From Paramarasmius palmivorus (Eukaryota; Basidiomycota; Agaricomycetes; Agaricales; Marasmiaceae), in the NCBI GenBank assembly GCA_037176845.1, contig JAYKXP010000100.1:111860-175859 (forward strand): a DNA stretch of 64,000 bases. Direction: 5' to 3'. A model generated the notes under the pieces. That model had not been told where the DNA came from and ran no database searches. It was given only the letters and a program-made list of their open reading frames with translations. How positions within the stretch are numbered: the stretch's first letter is position 1; each line of letters begins with the position of its first letter. The translations under genes and the position numbers were made by a program. Of the stretch, positions 11,113 through 22,768 are shown in pieces.

Positions 11113-13601
11113 TGAATAATTTATTCATTAATTTATACGTGCGAAAGCACATTCTCTGGTGAGTTTTTCTTTCCATCCCGTCCGAAAAGAACATGTGCTG
11201 ACAGATGTCTTGCAGATCCGACTAACGAAGGCACTCGAAACCTCCACTCCCTTTGGCTCCTCACACTCCTTATTTCCGCTGTCCCCTGCAATAGTGCGCG
11301 AGTTTCTGATGACTCCGTTTACTGCTTCCTGTTCCCGCCTCCAGCGACACCCCTCGGAGTTTTCGTGACCTTCCACAATCCAGCACTACACCCTTCGCGA
11401 TCCAACGTCTGTTTGTCGTCAGGCTACGACGGCGGACCTTCTTGATTTCTTAGTCAATTCCTTTCACCACACTCTCTTCTACACATTCCTATACGACACT
11501 CTTTCTCTTTCCGACACTTCCTCTCCATCATTTCCATCTCTCTGTACCAAACTCCAGCGGGATTGATTCCGCCTTTCTGTCACTACAACCTTCCCTCAGA
11601 TGCCGGGCGCCTCGCGACTTTCAATTCTCCATTCCTTTCCAACATTCGGGTTTTCCGCGTGAATATCGGCGTATTATCTTGCAACTTGTATTTTGTACCA
11701 AGACGTAGTATAGCTGTATTTTTGTCACCTTGCTTTCGAATTGCTCTCTGAATAATTATTGTTTCCTCTTGATTCGTTACCCACCCAAACACGGGACCAA
11801 AACAAGTCTGCACAAGGGAGCAAGATACGTCCTTGTGGGACAAACACTGGGACCAAAGGATGTTGTTGACAGCCAAATATTGAAGCCAAATACACCCGTC
11901 GAAGAACGGAGCGAACAGGCTAATTTGGTCTCAGTAGACAAACATCGGAACCAAATTGAAACGCTGATGCTTTGCAAACAGAATGCTATTGTGAGTCAGC
12001 TCGCTGGGAAACCGGATAACGAAACCAAAGACATACCATGGACAACGGTCCTGAACATGTGAATGTCCTGCTTCCAAACAGTTTTTTGTTCGACGGATAT
12101 GGGCCACAAAGTAAGGTGAGACGAATGCAAATGGAAAGATGCGTTTACACGGGCGCATCAGAAGGGATAGGAAAATTAGATACGAAGGATTGTGTGCCCA
12201 AAATGTCTAGATGTTTCCTTGGCGTTGCTCTAATGTCGGCGTAACAAAATCATGATGACTCTTCCCAACAGCATCCAATCTTATCAGTTCCAAGCAGGAA
12301 TTCGATTTCTTATTCGCTAGAAGACAGCTTCTCTACCCCATTGCGACAGAATGCAGTGGATTCTGCGAAACCGCTGGACTAAAAATACCCCGAAGTCGTG
12401 AGATCAGATCCATGTACCGCCCGAGATGACTCGTTTTCTTGCTTGCTGTTCAGGGTCCGTCCGTCTTGTAGCTGCGAGACGTCGAAGACAAGGAAAGCCG
12501 TTGTATCCGTAGCTGTAGACTAGTGAAGTTCCAGAAAGAACACAGATGTGACAGTTCTTGACATTCTATCCAAATTCTATCGAGAAGTCAGCCTTGAGTG
12601 TCTTGAGTGGTATCTTCATCGGGATCATGTATGTGGTGACTTGATTTTTCCGGGCGACGGCTGAGAATTCTTGTAGGGTTTCCCACATGACATGAACGCG
12701 AACATAATCGAGGTTGGTTAAGGGAGATTGACGCGTCCGTGGAGTCGTGATTCAGCTGCAAGGACGAAAGGGGCCTTCAGTCGATGCAAGTTGTACGGAT
12801 CCTGAACTTGAGCGCTTCGACGCGTATTGCAGCCTATAAAACGTACTTTCAATGACCTTAGAGGGGTGAAACCTTGATGATGCCTTCCCCCAACCCGTTG
12901 AGCCACTGGCGGTTCTCGAGAATGGGATGCACGTTCATTTTTGAGCATGAAGTTGTCGATTGTAACCATGTTTGTGTATTTATAATTGTTATGCAGCGGT
13001 TCGGAAGACGAGATTTGAGCCAGGAAGAGGTTTGCGGTTGCTGAACATGGCGGTTCGAGTGAAGAAAGAGGTCGCGTGTGACTCTCGTGACCGTCGCGTT
13101 CATATCGCCGAACCCGGCCGGCAATTGACGGCAATTTTCTTCCCTCTCAACCAACTCGAAGGCGAACAGTCCTCTGCACTCATATTACTCTGCTCTTTAC
13201 TGCTTGCCTAGGGAGAGCCATTAAACAAGAGGATTCTGGGTTATTTTACCCTAAAATTAAGTCCTGGGATGGTTCAAAATTTGTCGTTATCCTTCCCAAA
13301 GTTCACGCAGAACTCGGTACGTTTTGTGCTCTTCGGCGTGACGAGATGCTCACAGCTTTCTATAAAAGAGGACTACCCGAGATCTGTCTCTTATACTGGT
13401 CTCGTGGATGAGTGCACCTTCATCACTGAAGATGATAATCAGAATGATATTTTGGGATTCCAGAGCCAGGATGTCACCGGGGCCATTCAAATATTCATCA
13501 CCAGTGTGCTGATGGGACAGAACGATGTAAAGGTCTGTAAAGGTGTGTCACAGTGCTGTCTGATAACTGCCACCATTCATCCCTTCTCCAGGCCAGGAGC
13601 A
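11113..13601. other. Long stretch without a supported gene
   Basis: The first about 100 bases are the 3' UTR of Ph1 with its intron. Beyond that, only short unrelated open frames occur. On the minus strand a protein-like fragment (WETLQEFSAVARKN, about 12600-12690) is open for some 45 codons, and a TATAAATA lies just upstream of the minus-strand ATG at about 12970, but no splice pattern joins them without a stop. If there was a gene it appears decayed. Confidence 0.4.
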
Positions 13602-15588
13602 ATGTCTTCTAACTCGCAGCTCAACGACACCTCAAACGACAGGCTTAACCAACTCCATGACTCTGGCTCTCGATATGACGAGGTGTGCCCATTTTGCGTT
13701 CCGCTTAAGCACACTAATGGAAGTTCTCCTAGTTGTTACACGTAGCACATGAAGACATCACCATAACTAAAGACCTTGGAAGCGTAATATGGAGTTGGAA
13801 CCTCGATTCTGAGAATTACGAGTATCACCAAACCGAAACGACGATACATACTCTCGAGATTCGCAACCTCAACCAAAGATTCACAGGTGTACAATACAAG
13901 GGAAGATGCACAGAGATCTTGGGAGAAGGATCTCAAACACATAACCGAGTAAGTATTTCCTGTACTTATGCTCTATGGATTGGACGTGCTGAAAACAACA
14001 TCCAACCATGACAGTCATGATACGTTACGGGCAGGATCATTCGAGCTGTATGGTATCAATCAATCAGAGACCCCGATGATTATATTCCACCGTGGTGCGT
14101 CCTTTTGTTTTGTATAGAATTTTTTTCGAAGCGCTGATGGCGGTTTAACTCACAGAAATGATACCCCTGAAGCATTTCTACACTGCTTCACTCCCAATGA
14201 ATGTATACATCTCGTATTTAACGGTTGGCTATTCCTGCTCTGGAGCTGGTTATCCGTACTTACAGCCTTTCTAGGTGAAAGAAAAATGTAATCAAACACA
14301 ATTATGGCTCGATGTCACAAAGGGGATTTTCTGCGCCGGACCCCATGGGCCTTCCACCAGCATCCAAGAGGTCGCGATAGACAAGAATATTATCCCACAA
14401 CTTCCTTCTACGCAAGAGATGCTCGAAGATTCAACTTGCATCAAATTCTTCGCCCAATTTCGATCCGAATCAAGTAGTGCCATTCTGGACGCCAACATCC
14501 TCGATTGTGCTCGCCGATACCCCAGCGCCAAACCCACGTACCCAGATTTGCTATACCCGAAGATCCTTGAAGGCTACGAATGCGACGATCCCCAGCACGC
14601 TTCTCGGTATAAATATGACCCACTTTTCAAAAGATGCGAAATGTGCCGCGTTTCAAGGGATGTCGTTGCTGGAACACGTCTGGGCCTGCGTTTTGATACG
14701 GTTTATTTGCCTTTACTGGGGCCTGTTGCCAGGTGGCCTAGTAAGGAGGCAGAGAGGCTGTGGAAATGGAACGCGCAAATAGGGCTGACGGATGAGACGA
14801 TACTCGGGAATGGATTAACACGGTATGTCATTGTCGTTTACAGGGCTTTACAGCTGAGAAATATTTGGCCATATGCAGTTTCAAGCTAAGCCTGCACGTT
14901 AGTATGGGCCGTCAGCTTCGGCTTCAGGCCAATTATGGTCTCCAGACGTTTCTAAGGACGTGGCTATCGCAATCTCAACGTGTCTTTGGTTCCTTGAAAA
15001 CAGAGCCGAATTTCGAAAGTTTCTGTACGTTGTCGATCCTCTCCATTCGCCTACATTGCTCAACTTTCACGTCCGCAGTTGTGACTAGAGCACCAGTTGT
15101 AGAGTTGAATTTTATCCCCGAAAATAGTAAGCCTCTGCTTCAACGTTTGTTAGGGTCAGAGATGACTTATCCGAACCATACACCCGATAGGTCTGGATGA
15201 TGTCCTCAAGTGGCTACGCTCCTCTGCTAGTGGCCATCAAGAATCTGCCTCCTCCGCTGACAAGAACGCGCCACCGATCTATCTTTTCCTCCGAGCCCCA
15301 CCGATGTCCATACCCGAGTTCATGTCATGGAAAGACGGACACAGCCATTCTCACTTTTGGTCCCTTGACGAAGACGGCCAAACCGAGATGTCGGAAGAAG
15401 AATCCAAGCGGTGGAAGGTACCAACGCTTGATCGAAGCGGGTATTATGCCCGCTGTGAGGTGGAGACATGCCAGCAATCCACATACGCCTCCCTATATGA
15501 TTGGCAGGTTGCCCGAGGTTTCGATCCTACGACTGCTGCTTTTGCACGTCAATGTGGGTACCCGGAATTGGATATCATTACAGAGTAG
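13602..15588 (+). CDS. Uncharacterised fungal protein X1, multi-exon
   Basis: The ATG at 13602 begins a hydrophilic exon (MSSNSQLND...) that splices at about 13682 to an exon starting LLHVAHEDITITKDLG. Later exons include a YGINQSETPMIIFHR segment near 14050, a Cys-containing domain at 14275-14825, and a final exon whose C-terminus reads IYLFLRAPP, HFWSLDEDGQTEMSEEES and GFDPTTAAFARQCGYPEL. X2 (51.7-53.8 kb) has matching blocks in the same order (IYLFIQPIP, YYWSFDSAGKEEISEDE, GFDPVSLELARSHG), so the two are paralogues. No transmembrane span or signal peptide is obvious. The family is of unknown function. Some middle exon joins (14825-15190) are not resolved. Its 3' end converges on membrane-family copy A, 162 bases away. 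Confidence 0.6.
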
Positions 15589-15750
15589 TTAAAGGTGAGG
15601 CTCGCGCGCATCCTGTTCTTCAGCTGCTCGCTATCTCTTCTCAAGGGAGGCTTGTATGGGGCTCCGAATTCTTCCAGGAGCATTTGTCCATACTATCTTT
15701 TGCTTCATTAACTATGTACAACTGTTACTCGCAAATATTACATTGTTATA

Positions 15751-17256
15751 TTATAATCGCGGATGATTCTTATGATAACTTGACTGCAATTCTACATCTT
15801 CTGACCGACTTGAAGAAGCGGTTATGTCAAGGACACGAGAGGCTGAAGGAAGGGAACCCAAGCTGAACGCTTGATTTTGCGCGGTCCGAGTGCTCCCTTG
15901 CTCAGCCTCAACAGTCAACCCCAGCCCAGCACGAACAGTGATCAAGAGTGGCGCGATTGCCTGTCAAACTCTTAGTTTTCAATGTTCAGACGCATAAGAT
16001 GAGTACTTACGAAAATCTGAGGCAGCAGAGATGCAAGAACACTCGACGCCTGATCATTCCCGATCGCGGTGAAGACCAACAAGATGATGAGACCGATCGG
16101 GTTAATTATCCCCGACTCTAGCCTGCACTCGGTCAGTGAGCTCGGGGACAGCGAGGAATGAAGACCACGCACGTCATGGCTATGATACGATTGTAATCCC
16201 GATGGCCGCCCATTTGTCCCATGTGCGATCCCGAGTGTTGTAGCCACCTTCTGACCCGCCAAATTCTGCCAGCTAACAGTAACCGACTTGTCAGAATTCA
16301 GAAAGTTCAACTATGGAACAGATCACATGTACCCACCTATAAGCAGCGTTAACAGGCTATCAGCCACGATACTCAAAGTGATTGTGGCCATGTCGAAGTG
16401 CCGAGCCTTTTCGAGTGTACCTGAATACTCTTGGGAATCCACACCGCCGACGTACGGAATTTTGACGTATAGAGGGAGTTCGAAGCCCCAGTATAGGACT
16501 GTTCAAATTCGGCCTTCGGTGAGCTACGTAACAGAGAATCAGCGGAAAGACGTACTGCTCTCCGCAATTATGATAATTAGAGGTGGTATCAGAATTTTGA
16601 TCTTCTGGTTCCATATATGATAACACCGATAGAACTGTAAGATAAGAATCAGCCACTAGAGGAAGCAGAGCGGAATTTCGCCTACCAAGATGGCATAAGC
16701 GTTGATACTAAAGAAAATCGTTCCTGAGACATCTGAATAGTCATAGAAATAGAGCGACCGTACTGTGCTAATTGCAATATAACCAGGTTGATGAGGCTGA
16801 AACACAGCGCTGATCAATAAGGAGTGTAAATCTATAATGATATCGATGACTTACGTGCATGCTACCAAGTCGACCCGTAAAGCAATATCACCGAAAGCGC
16901 TATCTGCGGACGATGTAAAAGGAACGATTTGGGCTAAGATGACTATGGTGGTCACGACAGCAGTGGTGGTAATGAGAGCGAGGAGGATGCTAATCGCAAC
17001 CAAATGGCATGTCGTGCCAATCTTGCCTTTCCGTCTGAGAAGGAAGAACACCCCAACGCCGTAGAGAACGATGTTACAGCCTAGTGAAGCGGAAGTCAGT
17101 ACTGCACAACCAACGAAAGTGCACTTAGGATTGACGCACCATAAAGAAGTATCTGAGCCTGATAGTCGTAAACGTGAGTTCTCGAGAACGAGGGGGATAA
17201 CCACGTACCCATGCCGTGAGGAAAAGTAGCGCCGGCGTAGATAACCGTGGGGTCAT
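15751..17256 (-). CDS. Multi-TM membrane protein family, copy A
   Basis: One of nine paralogues here that share one exon layout. Exon 1 (ATG at 17256-17254) encodes MTPRLSTPALLFLTAW; exon 2 is a 19-nt micro-exon at 17158-17140; exon 3 (from about 17080) begins GCNIVLYGVGVFFLLRRK, then a helix (LVAISILLALITTTAVVTT). Later exons carry an YWGFELPLYV block, a DSLLTLLIG helix, an ESGIINPIGLIILLV helix and the last exon MITVRAGLGLTVEAE with a polar tail ending at the TAA at 15753-15751. About seven hydrophobic segments are visible, no catalytic motif. Closest to copy B, next on the same strand. The family is widespread but uncharacterised in mushroom fungi as far as I recall; receptor-like or transporter-like function would be speculation. 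Confidence 0.7.
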
Positions 17257-18789
17257 GGTCAATCGTGCATAAGAGTCTCTGGCGAGGTATTAGAATACTT
17301 GAACTCTATATAAAACACAGGTACGGCGTGACATACCGCGCAGGGTCCTGCTGTAGTCCCATTTGATATATACCATCTGGACCCAGCTACAGCTGTACTA
17401 TTCCATCAAACAAGCTCCTCGAGACCCATGTGACAGTTGCCATTGCCCAAGATGGCAAACTACAACATCAGGAAAGTCAGAGACCATAGTTGTACTTGAT
17501 GACGAGGTGGTATGGAGATTCAGAAGAGAGCAAACGGTCGCCTCAGCTACCGGTCTGAGGTCACCCGTGTCGATTGAGGCCACACCGAGCTGAGTGGTTG
17601 TCGTTGTTGAGAACTATCCGGGGGATAGCATGTAATAACCAATGTGATATCCGCTTCCTGGTTGATTCTTTGAAATAGAGAAGTTCTGGCGCGGATGGTG
17701 TAAGGGTTGATCATGCTGGTAAGTTATAGGACACACACCAACTTCAATATCACGTTCTGCGCACTACCATGACAATCGACTCATTTCCTCACCGATCGCT
17801 CGTCCTATTCCGTAGCTTTGTCGCGCCTATACTGCGGTGTCCGATGCGTTTCAGTCGGGAGACGATGTCCGTAGCAAATGTACAGGTACAGGAAACTAGC
17901 TGGATACGCAGTATTTTTTAAACCCACAAGATGGTTAGATATGCCATCAAAGTCACAGGAAATCACCGATTTGGCACTTACCCTCTGCGTGACGAGTGTC
18001 CGAAACTTGGAGTTCTTCTGGATGTGACTACGTTGGTGTTCAGTTGCAAGCAAAGTTACGGTGTGATTCGGCATGGAACGGCAGCCGGCGACCAAGTTCT
18101 CACGCTGTGGCGGCATGAGTCAGCGCTCAGACGCTCAGGCTGGCTTTACTCTAAACTGTGACCGATCCGGCGATCCCTAGTAACGATGACAAGTTTCCAG
18201 GATGAAGTACATGCTTACCATCGTCACTAAGGATCGGTTACAGGCCATTATTGTTGACTACCGTGACGTTCGTTCAAAGGTTGGATTCTGGACAGTGTTG
18301 CGGGCTTCGGCATGGGCGGCATTAGGCTGGTGCCTTTTTTTTCACTGTGGCGCGTAGCGGTCAATCTTCTTGAACTCTCAAGTACACCAGGCGCTTTCTT
18401 CAATTGCCCCCATGGCACAACGATACTTTCATTACTCGATGTACGGTACTCTTTGGCTAGGAAGGATCCAGGCGGGCGCCTCCCACATTGCTCTTACATA
18501 TCTCGTGTCGATGCATGCTCCAAGTATAGGATCACCTCCGCAGGAACCGGCTAACCCTTTCCTCATCTCTTAGCATCGCCTTGGGCTCAAGGCGCCCGAC
18601 CTACTGCAGCTTATGAAGGCCATCGAAAACGACATTGAACCAGTCTACTAGCAATGATCACGGTCCCGCCGTACAAGTCAAACAGTCCATGAAACAGACC
18701 GCATTTGCATCACTACAAACTGCATCCTAACTTTGTCAACGAAGAAATCCAATGTCTATAGCTATGGGTAGTGCACCGTAGATGCTGTA
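17257..18789. other. Intergenic region without a supported gene
   Basis: This separates copies A and B. Open frames are short, show no family features and no consistent splice pattern. I see no repeat or regulatory motif I can name. Confidence 0.4.
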
Positions 18790-20341
18790 TCACAGAGCGT
18801 AACCTTTTTTGTTCGATTCCACCGCATTCTCTTCCTCCGAGTTTTCTTCAATTCGGCCTGTTTGTGAGCTAGAAACGGAGACATGACGATGCGGCTGCCC
18901 CCCAGCCCGTTCGGACATGTATATAGGCCCCGTCTCCTGAAAGCTTATCCCAGTACTAAAGGCCGTCTGGACAGTCGCGACGTGGTCGGCCTCGATGGTA
19001 AGCCCTAGTCCAACGCGGACTGTAATCAGCAAGGGTGCGATGGCCTGTCCAAGAGTACATCTCAGAAACCCCGTTGGCAGTTATGCATGCATAGAAAGAC
19101 TTACGAATATCTGAGGCAATAAAGATGCAAGTATCCCTGTTGCTTGATCGTTGTTGCTCCTGGTAAACGCAAGTAAAGTAATCAATCCAATCGGGTTGAT
19201 TATTCCAGACTCCATCCTGATTGGTGTCAGCGAACAGTGACGCAAAAGGAGAAAGGAGGGATCCTACGAACGTTATTGCAATGACGCGGTCATATCTTCG
19301 CGGGCCAGAACCTTTCTTTGCCAGTTCGAACTGCTGCAGTCCTCTCTTGACCCACCAAATCCTGCCCGCTGGATAAACTCAAAATCAGAGTGTACCATTC
19401 AGAAAGTGAGGAACAGTACCGATGAGGATGGTCAACAGAGTGTCTGCTGCTATAGCCAGAATCACGGTAGCCATGTCAATGTCTTTTGCCTTCTGTAAAA
19501 CCTTTGTATATGCCTCAGAATTTGTGCCGCCTGCATAGGGTATATGGACGTATAAAGGGAGCTCAAATCCCCAATACAAGACTAAGTATCACGGGTGTGG
19601 TTTCAGCATGTTTCACTGTTCAATAGGGGGCACTCACTACTCTCTGCGATTGTGATGATCAAAGGAACAGCCAACACTTTCCAGCTTTGATTCCAGATGT
19701 GATAACAGCGGTAGAACTGATCGTGTAGCCGAGGTGAGCCAGAAACCCCGGGGACATAAATTTGAATTACCAATATAACATATGCATTGATACTGCGTGC
19801 ATAGCCTGGATAAGTCATTGGGTAACGTCGATAGAACTTCGAGACACTAACTGTGCTACCTGGAGCATTACCAGGTTAATGAGGCTGAAAAGTATTTCAT
19901 CATTAACTGGTGATAACGAGTGATGAGACTTGTAGTGCTAACGTGCATGTCACCAAGTCAACGCGGATAATAGCCAGATCTCTAGAGGCGGCGTCCAGGG
20001 GACTTGTCAACGACATTAGTTGAGCGAGCGTCACTACTGTTGTGAGAATGGCTGCAATAGTGATGAAAACCAAAAGAAGTGTAGTCGAAAGGAAATGGAA
20101 CATTGTTCCCTTCCTGTCCCTTCGTCGCCGGAGCAAATACATCCCGACACCGTAAAGAATTATGTTACATCCTAGAACCATGGGTTAGCTTTGTATGGCG
20201 AGTTCAAGATGAAGGATATGTACCATAGAAAAATATCTGTGCCTGTATTGACCTGTTAGTCTATGTCATGGCTCAGATGAAAGCTCCACGGCGTACCCAT
20301 GCTGTTACAAACAGATGAGCAGGAGTGGAAAGTCGGGACAT
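18790..20341 (-). CDS. Multi-TM membrane protein family, copy B
   Basis: The ATG at 20341-20339 starts MSRLSTPAHLFVTAW; the 19-nt micro-exon is 20242-20224; exon 3 begins GCNIILYGVGMYLLRRRRD. The exon at 19579-19400 reads YWGFELPLYVHIPYAGG followed by ADTLLTILIG, nearly the same as copy A, and the last exon reads MLITVRVGLGLTIEAD with a polar tail to the TGA at 18792-18790. All inspected exon boundaries are intact, so this looks functional. A and B are tandem same-strand duplicates about 1.5 kb apart. Confidence 0.7.
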
Positions 20342-20859
20342 CGAATTGAGATATTGAGGTTATTGAAAAGCACCTCCTTTCAAATTCGGGCCTTTATAGC
20401 CCCAGGCTATGGCACATCGTGATTGGATGATGATCACAATTTGCATCAGAAGTCATTGGCAACTAGTTGAGCGCATACTGTAGCATCAGATTCAGAGAGC
20501 GGCATAAGTACTTTAAGGGTCCACTCACTCACGAGAACGATCAGACCGGGAGATTGTGGATAGTGGGACAGTTTTGTAGTCACTACCTTCAACCCAAGTT
20601 GACTCGAATGCATCGAATAGTATGGTGTGATGAAGGGCATTTCATCATGACGAATCGATGCCAACGCAACAACAGATGTCCTACAACACGGGTGGCAACT
20701 CCAAAGTCATCACTGTCGTTGCTGTACATTGAAATCGAAGACTGAAAGTAGAGATTTAGAAGTGTTCTTCACCGCTTCTGAAGCAGTTTTCGCTGGTAGC
20801 TGTAGAGAGAAGTTCATCGTATTTCAATGTCGCTGTTAGACCAAGCAAGTAACTGAGCA

Positions 20860-21180
20860 ACGCACCTGAATGGGATCTCATCATTCCCTGACAGTATTGA
20901 GCATTTTAGAATAGATGGCTGTCAGTGACGGCGGTGGCGATGGTGATAGCGGGAATGGGGAGACTAGCCCAAACCAAGTAGTGTGTTGTGTCTCTTCTGC
21001 CTTTCCGATTGAGAAGACCCAACATTGGCACGACACCGGATCTTGACAAGGAGCCAGTCAGAGTGATAGGTTATAATTTTATTTCAATATGAACGCAACG
21101 TAAAGAAGTATACGAGCCTGGTAGTGATGAAACGAGAACGAGCTAAGGGCATGAACACACCCAGGTGAGGCAGAGTAGCA
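20860..21180 (-). pseudogene. Relic of a membrane-family exon 3
   Basis: Minus-strand sequence at about 21055-20930 still reads LLNRKGRRDTTHYLVW and a following ITIATAV stretch, matching the exon 3 region of copies A and B (RKGK-GTT-HLV ... ITTTAVV). Start codon, micro-exon and downstream exons are not intact. It lies just upstream (on the minus strand) of intact copy B and belongs to the duplicated segment. Confidence 0.5.
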
Positions 21181-21362
21181 TTTCTGAATTCTGACACGCG
21201 GAATGGCGACCGACTCTCCATCAGCTCATAGGGAGACACTTCGAGCGTGTATTTGTCGCTGCTGCAAGTGTTCAGGAAGTGATCATAGCAATGTAGGAGA
21301 AATGCAATTGGTTGGTATGAGTGCTCAGTGCAAGCTTATCATAACATGACGGGAGTTGTGAA

Positions 21363-22056
21363 CAAGGGGCAGGAAGAAATTTTTTTTAAGGGCCGGCGAG
21401 GGGAACCGACCGACCGCCTCATACCATATTTGGAAGGTAGTTCACATGATGTCACCATCATACACGTCGAAGCTGGCCGGCGCTAGGGTTTCTGGCAGAG
21501 GTTTTTTTTTGCTTTCGTGCACCATTTATGTGTTCTCTTGATACACTAAACATGAGAGTTGGAATGCATCGAGCATTTAGTGTTGCGTTGCACTTTGCGC
21601 AGGAGGTAAGAACTGCACCAAATCTTGAAACGATAAAAAATCTAACGACATTCCATTCTCTGACAGATTTACCTTGACAAAACCTTCAAGTCCATACAGT
21701 ATGATTACTGACACTGGTATGGCATCAAAAGATACTCAAATCTTGTGGATATTGATGGGACGCTAGTAACTAAGCAGTGACTAGTGAACAAGTACAGTAT
21801 CCGCACTCGGGCTTCGGTGGTCAGATAAGGCAAGTACCGGTCACAATGACACTTTACACCGTAGGATTAGGGAAAACAGTCGCAAGCACGGTTATTGAGG
21901 TTAATTTTGTCTAGAATATCTCTTAAACGATCCCTGTGTACCACACAAACCTACCTGGACACCGAAATTTTTTTCACCAAAAAATTTTTTAAGGACCGTC
22001 GGGGGCAACCGACCGACCGACCCTATGTGCCGGAACCACGGCCCGCCTCCCCCTTG
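21363..22056. mobile_element. Non-autonomous hAT-like element (MITE), 694 bp
   Basis: The element begins CAAGGGGCAGG and ends CCTCCCCCTTG, short terminal inverted repeats of the CAAGGG type known for hAT transposons. It is flanked by identical 8-base direct repeats GTTGTGAA at 21355-21362 and 22057-22064, the hAT target-site length. The paired duplication at 26773-26795 shows the empty site, GGGAGTTGTGAAGAGAG, with one copy of the 8-mer. Subterminal regions also pair, with CCGACCGACCG-type runs and A/T homopolymers near both ends. There is no transposase frame, so mobilisation would need an enzyme in trans. Confidence 0.8.
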
Positions 22057-22768
22057 GTTGTGAAGAGAGCGTGTGAATGTTGGGTCCGAGTCCAAGTCAC
22101 GAGAACGCCAGCGCTTAGCATCTCTTCCATTTTTTTTTCTTTCTCTGGTGGAACGCATGGGATGCTTCTACAAGTGTACCCACGGCACAACTCCTCACAG
22201 CTCCCCCAGCTCGCATCGTAGAAGGCGAGCTTCATCGAGCTGACATTGTCGGTGCAGTAATGTCCGCGTATGTGGGAGCAGGGGACCGAGACCTCGCCGA
22301 ATCTGTGACTCTGTTCACGTCACCAAATTCACCCCCTCACAGATCTATGTCGATTTTTTCTGGACAAAATTCGGGCGCAGGATACAAACGCTACATGCGC
22401 CCTTACATAAACCTGATGCATCAACTTTTTGATACACCATCTGCCAAAACATCACATTTGAGGTTACTAGAATCTAAGTAGGTACCGTTGACTAGGAAAA
22501 CAGACTCGGAGGACTTATATGTAGTCTGCTCACGAGCACTCAGGCACCCAGGCCGACTCTAGTTTACGGGATCGTCCTCACGGTTTTCACCTCATTCCTC
22601 CACGTCCGTCTCTGCCTTACCCAGAGGAAGGCACCTATTTGAGTACAGGATTCGAGGTTCACAGATTTACGAGTATACATTTATGTGTTAATACAAGTCA
22701 GGCAGGTTCTCTTTCAATGTTCATTGGGGCAGGGAGCCTTTCTTCCCGCTCAGGCACTACTTTGACGC

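Larger units (their letters stand above)
20795..22460. repeat. Segmental duplication, copy 1 (left of the P450)
   Basis: Blocks in this segment recur in the same order at 25585-27040: for example TAGACCAA, the relic exon, GCGGAATGGCGACC with TCATAGGGAGA, a GAGAGCGTGTGAATGT block, and a CATCTGCCAAAACATCA block. Copy 1 contains a 694-base hAT-like insertion that copy 2 lacks, while copy 2 holds about 650 extra bases (25990-26640). The two copies bracket the P450 gene as direct repeats. Confidence 0.65.

Noticed and set aside
12718..13134. 138-codon minus-strand open frame with a TATAAATA nearby
   Set aside because: Composition is not protein-like, it overlaps two other open frames of similar length, and no splicing links it to the protein-like fragment at 12600-12690.
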